Positions 57,474-64,000 of a stretch of DNA of 64,000 nucleotides are shown piece by piece; position 1 is the stretch's first letter, and every line of letters starts with the position of its first letter. The position numbers and the translations under genes were made by a program. The stretch covers positions 372,001 to 436,000 of the forward strand of contig NW_026251717.1 of NCBI RefSeq assembly GCF_025024155.1, in the 5' to 3' direction. The stretch is from Gamsiella multidivaricata (lineage: Eukaryota > Mortierellomycota > Mortierellomycetes > Mortierellales > Mortierellaceae). Below the pieces are notes generated by a model, which had not been told where the DNA came from, ran no database searches, and worked only from the letters and a program-made list of their open reading frames with translations.

Positions 57474-58655
57474 AACACACCATCTCTTCTGTACGATACT
57501 TCTGCACTTTGCATCGCTTCACATTAATAAACCAAACATACATTGTCATCTCTGAGAAGGATTGGCCCTGCTATTCAGAACCTGCTTCCAGTACCTGATT
57601 GCAAAAACAGATGCATAGATAGTTTCTAGTGTCTTCTCACACCATCTAGCTCGGGAGCACTCAAAACCATTTTTGAACGGGCATACCTCTGCCATACAGG
57701 CAACAGTTCCATGAGTACGGATGGTCTTGCGAGATCTGAGTTGCACTGCCTGATGAAAACGCTGATGAATGAATTTTTAAACGACCTTTAAGCCTCTATT
57801 CTGGGTACGTCAAAAGCCTAGTAAACCTTGCAACCGCAATCCTCCATTATGAAGTACCATTGTACCTTACTTTGTTTGCTCTCCCTTTCATCTTTTCTTT
57901 GCTCTGCACTTCATTTTCCGCTTTTATCCCAACGCAAGAATGCACAGCCGCAAAAGGGTTACGATCTCCTGGGAGGCGACAAAGTCCATTTGAATGAAAT
58001 GTGGGGGAAAATTGAGCGGTGGAGTCTAGGAATGATGGATTGCTGAAGCCCAGACGATGTACAGGTAGAGAATCCGTCGGCGTCCTTCTTCAGCGGCAGA
58101 TGTAACTCGGCGTGGCACACCTTAAATTTGATTAAGGTTTGTTACACCGACCCTGCATCGCGTTCAGAAGGAGCGATATTGCCATATGCGGGATTTGGCC
58201 ACGGCAAAATTGAGGCCTGCTGCTGTTTTGGTCGATGTGTGGATGATGGAGGGCCCTTCGCGCGACAATAAAGCGGGAGCTGAGGCGGATCTTAACGAGA
58301 GAGGCGAGGCACAAGCATTCTCTTTTTTCCAGCAGCTGCAGGTGTTCTCGAGGGAGGGAGGTGTAAACGGTTGCAAAAGCGCTTCATTGTTCTGCCTTGA
58401 TAAGAAAAACAAATAAAATAAATAGCGCAAACAGCCCATTGAGAGGCCACTCGCTGTCTTATCACCAGTCCTCTCATGAACTCCACTAGATCTCATTTCT
58501 ACCCATTGACCATCTCTCATCCCGCATAGAGCACTTTTCTTAATCAGGACGAACCATCTACAACCGCACAAGTAAAGCCTGCCGCCATCTGAGCGTACAT
58601 ACATCGCCGGCGGCATCTCGTGCATCCATCTCCCTTCAAACCCATCCAGACGTCG
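57474..58655. other. Intergenic region
   Basis: 1.2 kb between IMP3 and the channel. One candidate small secreted ORF (listed) and nothing else supported. Long minus-strand frame at 58164-58775 shows no family signal. Confidence 0.4.
57849..58046 (+). CDS. Candidate small secreted protein (65 aa)
   Basis: MKYHCTLLCLLSLSSFLCSA looks like a signal peptide with a cleavage site after CSA. The rest (about 44 residues) has no recognisable motif and only one further Cys. No TATA or splice support seen, so this may be a chance ORF. Confidence 0.3.
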   Translation: MKYHCTLLCLLSLSSFLCSALHFPLLSQRKNAQPQKGYDLLGGDKVHLNEMWGKIERWSLGMMDC

Positions 58656-60748
58656 ATGCCCAGGCGACCGTTCAAGCGTCTCCAGGAGGAGCCTGAGGAT
58701 ATTGACACTGACCTTGTTGACCAGATAGAACTGTCTGAGCCAAGCAGCAGCCACCAACAGAGCAACACCAACCATGCTTCCTCACATCCACACTCGCCGC
58801 TCTCGGACAGAGCCGGTCCTCCCTCCGCTAGACCGGGCCATGAATCACAGCCACGGAGATCGATGCATCAGGTCGACATGGATTTGGAGTGGCCCATGAT
58901 TGACATTCCACAGGAACTGCGGGAGTTACGCGATCAGGATGACTCGAATGCTCGGTCCAACTCGCAGGCTGATGCTATCAGAGTAAGTGGAGGAGGCTAC
59001 GGCGGCGATGGATAATAGAGCAACTGGAGCCAGGAATGCACTCGCTTCTGAACTGACCGCGATTTTTGTGATATACTATCAACTGTGCAACGATCTCTCC
59101 CCCGCCCCCAACTCTCACTCTTGTCCAGAGTCCGTTCAAACGTCGCCTGTTCTTACTACTAGAGGATCCGTCCTCCAGCAATGCTGCGTTCGCGCTCAAC
59201 GTCTGGGTATCCTTTGCGATTGTGCTGAGTGCTGTGATCACTACAATTGAAACGATTCCTGCCTTTCGCTCAACGGACTCGGCCATTTGGTATGGGATAA
59301 ATTAATATCGATTGAACTTTTTACAAACAGCGCTTCATTTGGAACACTTTCTGACATACGGATCCTTTATCATATGACTACCCTTGTTCCCCTAGGTTCT
59401 TCTTTGAGACCACCATGGTTATCTTTTTCACTATTGAGTTCATCGCGCGTATCATCTGTCATTCGGACTCGCTCAAGCAGCTCAAAAAGTTCCTTCTGTG
59501 TACGTCCATGGAGCACGGTTAGCAGTGACCAATCAGGAGCCCTGATAGAGTACAGTCCATAACAAGAGCCGTTTCTATCTACAACATTAGCACCGCTGGC
59601 TATTATCGACTTTTTGTCCATCATACCCTACTACATCGAGTTTGCCTTGGCACAGGATACGGTAAATGCGAACCTGTATCTGGTGCATATATTCCCGATC
59701 GACGACTAAGACTGGAGGATTAGGGGAACGAGAAGAACATGGGACCTGAGAAACTGCGCTATTCTTATATGTTTCTCCGTTAATAGACCGTGTACTTCCG
59801 GTTCACGATCATGCGTCTCTTCCGTCTGTTGCGCGTGTTCCGCACTTTCAAGTACTCTTCTACGATCATTATGACGATCGAGGTCATGATCGTGGCCATC
59901 AAACGGAGTATGGATGCCCTCAGCGCCTTGTTCTTCTTCCTGATCACAGGGACGATGCTCTTCTCCACGCTTCTTTACTTTGCAGAGCGAGGTAAGGAAA
60001 ACAGGCTTTGTCATATTTGTCATGTGAACAGCACAAACAACCGAGCAAGCTCCCCTTTTTTTCTTTGTAACACATTTCATCTACTTGTTGTGATTATACA
60101 GGGGAGTGGGATGAGGCTAGACAGGTCTTCGTGGATGCCAACAACAACCCGAGCACGTTCGACAGCATCCCAGCCGCATTCTGGTTTGTCATGGTCACGA
60201 TCACGACCACAGGATACGGGGACATGGTGCCGACAACGTTCATTGGCAAGTTGATCTCATTTCCGGCGATGATGTGCGGTATCTTGCTGATCACGCTGCC
60301 GTCGATTATCATTGGGCGGAACTTTACGCTCGTCTGGGAGGCGATGCAGCGATATAGACGGCAAACTGCAGCCAATGCCCGGGAGCCAAATGTCACATCT
60401 AGCGATGGTACGATAACGATGACTTTTTATTTTTGGTTGACGCTCGATATGGCAACATGAGACCTTAGTTTTGATCATAAATGCTTCTCTTTTCTATTCA
60501 TGCCTTTAGAGCCAAGGCAGAGTTTCGACAGCAATCATTCGTACGAGGATGCGTCATCGAGACCTGGATACTCGTCCTTGACCACCAGCGGAGCCGTTCC
60601 AGGACAGCAAGAGTTGCTGGACCGTCTGGAGGCGATGACCAACGTGTTGAAACGGAATCAACACACCATGGACATATTACAAAAGATTCTGGACTCGCAC
60701 GATCTTGTGCCCAAAAAATCTCCTTTCGAAGAGACCACTGCTCTGTAG
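58656..60748 (+). CDS. Voltage-gated potassium channel (Kv, Shaker-like)
   Basis: Seven exons in phase: 58656-58982, 59129-59289, 59396-59499, 59591-59661, 59787-59991, 60102-60407 and 60510-60748; 470 residues. The N-terminal 110 residues are Ser/Pro-rich with no T1 domain. S1 VSFAIVLSAVITTIETI, S2 FFFETTMVIFFTIEFIARI, S3 PLAIIDFLSIIPYYIEF, S4 RFTIMRLFRLLRVFRTFK (R226-K243, Arg/Lys every third residue), S5 ALFFFLITGTMLFSTLLYF, pore helix and filter TTTGYGD (about 324-330), S6 MMCGILLITLPSIIIGRNF with the PxxxxGRNF gate. A C-terminal coiled segment (LLDRLEAMTNVLKRNQHTMDIL) could aid assembly. In animals such channels repolarise the plasma membrane; Kv genes are rare in fungi. Confidence 0.9.
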
Positions 60749-61080
60749 AATGCGGTCGCATGTCCTGAAGTGGATTACTCTTTCATAAATAAAAATGCTT
60801 CAGATCGCCGCTCTAACAAACATACGATTTACGTCGAGCAGTACGTGGCAATAGTAGGCTTGAAGTGATAAACAGCATGAGTAAGGAGAAAAGTCCCCTG
60901 GAATTAACCTCAAACCCCAGTTTTTAGACCTCGGATTACCAAGCTTCCGTGGAAGCATTGAGGGCGTTTTATCCTTCTGAAGCAAAACAGTGGGCTGGTC
61001 ATTAAACACTTCAAATTTCCTTGACCGTTGACTTGTGGACCCTGCATGAACTCTATGCTCTGACCACGTAACGTGATTGG
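60749..61080. other. Intergenic region
   Basis: Channel 3' flank; AATAAAAATG near 60787 may be its polyadenylation signal. No other feature seen. Confidence 0.4.
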
Positions 61081-62189
61081 ATGCGATTCATGGTCTCAGG
61101 CGTGTGCCTGGGCTGTCTCAGCAGTGTCGTACCAACAGCCAAGTGGAGTTTGAGTTCCTGGAGGCGCTTTTTTGATACTGTGTCATACTCGGATGATGAC
61201 TTCGAGGATGATATCGGTGGTTCCATATTCGACGACATGCTGGAGAATGATATCGTGGACGAGCTAGTTGCCGAGCTTGTTCTACCCCCCGACTTGCCGT
61301 TATATCAATCATCCTCTTACTTACAACGTACTACGGGGGGAGGGATATAGTTGAGCTGTTCGAAGGCTTCATTGACAGGGCATGCCGACCCTTCGCGTGG
61401 ATGAGTCTAGGTAGCTTTCTGAGACTCTTCAGGGTTGGTCTTTGAACACCCAATCTAAAAGAATGAGAGTTATCGGAAGCAAGAGGAAAGTGGCCGCTCA
61501 GCTTGCACTTACACCTGATCGGTTTGGGACATAAAGTCACTGGGATGGTTTCGACATGATCTGGAGAAACGTGAGAAGGAGGAGTGAAGACTCGTGTTGT
61601 AATTTACACCAGGCGGGTTCTTGTTGCATTTCTCTCTCTGGAGGAACTGTATCTCTCTTGATCATCTCCGGAGAAGTGGAGATTTATTTTTGATAATATA
61701 GGGTGTTCAGGTAACTCTTCAGGCTTGAAGGCACGTTGACTTTGTACCCAGAATTCATATACGTCGACTCGTCTTTTTACTATTATTGTAATAGTCAAAG
61801 CCGTTGCTATGACAATTTTGTTTGCGTTCGAACCGACCATTGGCTGCGAAAGGAGCGGTATTTTGCTCCTGGAAAGTACCTATTTCCGGATACAAACCCA
61901 AAGATCGCACTACCATCGATGCTATACCATCATTCCCAACAAGAGCATCAGTTGATGGCGCACGCATAGCCGCGATAGCACTAACTCTGCTCGCGATATG
62001 CCTGAATTTCATGACAGCTTTGTCGTGAGCGCGATCAGGGCAAGTTTGAAGCAGATTAAGGATACCAGCCAACACATGTGTTTATATGCCATGTTGCTGA
62101 CGAGTGCTTATGCCATTTATTCCCTGCTTTTAGCTGAAAATGAAAGACCGGTGTGGTGTGGTAAATCCACATTCAGTGCAGGCGGGTAG
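61081..62189 (+). pseudogene. Degenerate Harbinger-like transposase remnant
   Basis: Two matching islands on the plus strand. At 61171-61350: acidic SYSDDDFEDDIGGSIFDDMLENDIVDELVAELVLPPDLPLYQSSSYLQ, typical of the N-terminal part of PIF/Harbinger-like transposases. At about 61736-62160: YDNFVCVRTDHWLRKERYFAPGKYLFPD, read against the G-(C/V)HDSR...F..GEYLLGD block of DDE_Tnp_4, then YHHSQQEHQLMAHA, and further FHDSFVVSAIRASLKQIKDTSQHMCLYAMLL recalling the ...RFxSLKxIRxxIK... C-terminal block. Stops and frame changes separate the pieces and several catalytic positions are lost. Assignment is by pattern, not database search. Confidence 0.4.
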
Positions 62190-62385
62190 CCAGGTACAAG
62201 GATCAGGCACCTCCCTTGATATGATACGATGAGTGGAATTGATGCAGGACATTCATACGATCATATCAAGCAAGGACTGTGTACAGTGGTTTAGCTAGAG
62301 CGTCCCCTCTGTAGATCTTGAGAAGTTTGCAATATTTATTACATATTGAAACGAGCTCCTGCGTGTCGTCATCCTGGGAACTACC

Positions 62386-62547
62386 AGAAGAGTGTCATTT
62401 GCTGCATAGCCTTCGTTGCTTGAGTGATACTGTGTTTCTTCTCGAGCCATGAACTAAGCTCATGCTCGGATCCTCTTTCTTTTTACGACAAAAAGCGATG
62501 CGCTGCTCGTCAGTCATCGTGATATGTGGGGATCCTTTGGAAGTCAT
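62386..62547 (-). pseudogene. Fragment of pogo/Tc5-like transposase (CENP-B type HTH)
   Basis: From ATG 62547: MTSKGSPHITMTDEQRIAFCRKKKEDPSMSL, then a frame change, then LSSWLEKKHSITQATKAMQ. This is the start of a psq/CENP-B-type helix-turn-helix, as at the N-terminus of pogo/Tc5-like DDE transposases common in these genomes. Only about 50 residues remain. Confidence 0.4.
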
Positions 62548-62620
62548 GATAATTTGCGGTTGCTAGGATTGCCCTGTACAAATGGATGTACGTACAGTAT
62601 CTATTAATGTCAGGGTGCAT

Positions 62621-63218
62621 ACATTTGAGTTGCCCGGGCAACTCGGGTCAACTCATTCTGACCCAGAATAATGTCCACTCAAATGAAGGGAGCAATTACA
62701 AAAATAAAAACAAAATGTCCACTCAGGCCTAAACGGCCTTTCCTCCCCTACTCGATCTCTGCACTTCTCACCTCTTGCAGCCATGCGAAATGTTGCAATA
62801 TCTGCGATTGAGACAGCCCTTTGCAAAGGGATCCAACAAATTTTATTCGGCTGCGATGATCGCGCGCCATTGAACAGCGAGATTGAGAGAGGAGACATGC
62901 GCTTTATCCTTCATCGAAGATATGGATCAAACCGTACCAGCACCATGTTCTGCCACTTCAAGGAGGCATGCATCAACAGAGCTACACTTACCCCAGGCGA
63001 AGAAGACTAGGCTGATGCTGAGCTTGGTGGTGCCTATGAAAGCGAATAAATGGAGTATGGGGGTGAGTTGGGAGTGGGTTGGGAGCGTAGGAGTGAGAAA
63101 TGGGATGAATGATCCAGTCTGTCTTTATTTTTGGGTGCAGGCGCAATTTGAGTTGACCCAGGCGTCATTTGAATGGACGTTAATGAGTTAACCTGAGCTG
63201 CCCGGTCAATTCATTTGT
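62621..63218. mobile_element. Non-autonomous TIR element (MITE-like), about 0.6 kb
   Basis: Imperfect inverted termini: left 62621-62686 and right 63165-63218 (right as reverse complement). Both read roughly ACAnnTGArTTG-CC-GGGCArCTCrGGTyAACTCATT, then ATGTCCACTCAAATGA or ACGTCCATTCAAATGA. The left end has about 12 extra bases. Left contains a GTTGCCCGGGCAAC palindrome. The interior has a 75-codon ORF with no known domain. Target-site duplication not clear from the flanks. Confidence 0.6.
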
Positions 63219-64000
63219 TTTCACTCATAATATATTCGTTTACTGATTTTCAGCTGTTTAAAGCAGTGCTTTATTTCGTCTGAGTGCGTTTGAGCACGTC
63301 TTTATCGCACAAAAATGGCTCGCCAACCATTTTAGTATTTCTTTTCCTCCTCACTCCCTACCAGCACGAAAGTCTCTTTGCTATTGCTGCAGGCAAAAGC
63401 AATAGCGATGAAGAAGAAAGAATTTCTTCCGCAGAGGATGTTTCTTTGTGGATCTCATGTTCACTGTGTTCTTGTCGTTTATTCTTGTCTTCTCCACGAG
63501 GAATCGGGTTTATCGAATCGCAATCGCTTGCATGCACTGGTCGAGGTGATATTAGTATATTTCGCATTAGAGATAACGTTCTTGTCCTTTCATAGAATGG
63601 TGGCGCTGCGTCCGCCGCCTCTTCTTTGCTGCAGTAAATACGACCCATGCAGCATAACAAACGCACGTTGATGCAGTCAATGTTTTATGTTTTCCGAATC
63701 TGATGCAAACTTTATTGGCAGTGCTCGCTTGGGCTGAGTCGCGTGTGGTTGGTGCGCACTCCTTTTTTAAGGTTGTTAAGAAACCACGCGAACAGAACAT
63801 CAGTAACTTTCAACAACCTTCATGAAATTGGCGGCAACATGTTCGCCACCATGCACTTTCATTGTCAAAAGTACACTCATCGCTGGCAAAAGCGATGTTG
63901 ATGCAAGTCGGGCTCGTAGTGGACAGCACTGAATGACGATTCCTTTTTTCTCTGATGAGCCGTGCGCGTTGTTCGCTCACTCCCAGGCACACGCTCACTA
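63219..64000. other. Right-end stretch, no supported gene
   Basis: Several short ORFs on both strands without protein-like features; may continue the transposon-rich relic region or lead into a gene beyond the window. Confidence 0.4.

Noticed and set aside
58164..58775. 203-codon minus-strand ORF upstream of the Kv channel
   Set aside because: No family features; overlaps the Kv start in antisense.

Overview
The window is nuclear DNA of an early-diverging fungus, most likely Mortierellomycota or a close Mucoromycota relative. Genes are split by many short GT-AG introns (about 80-200 bp). Gene content includes an animal-type Na,K-ATPase-like pump, a Shaker-type potassium channel, DDRGK1 of the UFM1 system and a protein O-fucosyltransferase, a set that is rare in Dikarya but expected in zygomycete-grade fungi. 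The placement is inferred from gene content only. All exon joins were worked out by hand from splice signals, reading phase and recalled family patterns.

Layout. 1-10 kb: the 3' part of a MIOS/Sea4 gene (TORC1 signalling), an O-fucosyltransferase, an alpha/beta hydrolase, a small secreted protein and an unrecognised secreted two-exon protein. 10-14.5 kb: a long gene-poor stretch and a pyrimidine-rich leader ahead of a Zn2Cys6 regulator. 14.5-23 kb: the Zn2Cys6 regulator, FHIP (dynein cargo adaptor complex) and the Golgi nucleoside diphosphatase GDA1. 23-31 kb: a decayed kelch-type membrane protein, a ten-exon homeodomain + TFIIS-N + RVxF protein that looks like a fungal LUMINIDEPENDENS/PNUTS, and a 7TM protein. 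32-38 kb: three ER genes in tandem on the minus strand (ERV46, Derlin, DDRGK1). 38-50 kb: thymidylate synthase with MluI cell-cycle boxes, the P-type IIC ATPase, and a coiled-coil protein with a CC1-box-like motif. 50-61 kb: DED1, a DUF1748 micro-protein with an 8-nt microexon, a secreted protein, tRNA-Gln(CUG), IMP3 and the Kv channel. 61-64 kb: relics of a Harbinger-like transposase, a pogo/Tc5-like transposase and a 0.6-kb terminal-inverted-repeat element.

Functional links. ERV46, Derlin and DDRGK1 all serve ER membrane traffic or quality control and lie side by side. FHIP and the CC1-box-like protein both point to dynein cargo transport. GDA1 and the O-fucosyltransferase both belong to GDP-sugar-dependent Golgi/ER glycosylation. 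DED1 and IMP3 serve translation and ribosome assembly. The most novel items are the homeodomain-bearing PNUTS-like gene, two GC-AG introns, the 8-nt microexon, the CC1-like coiled-coil protein and the ER gene cluster.
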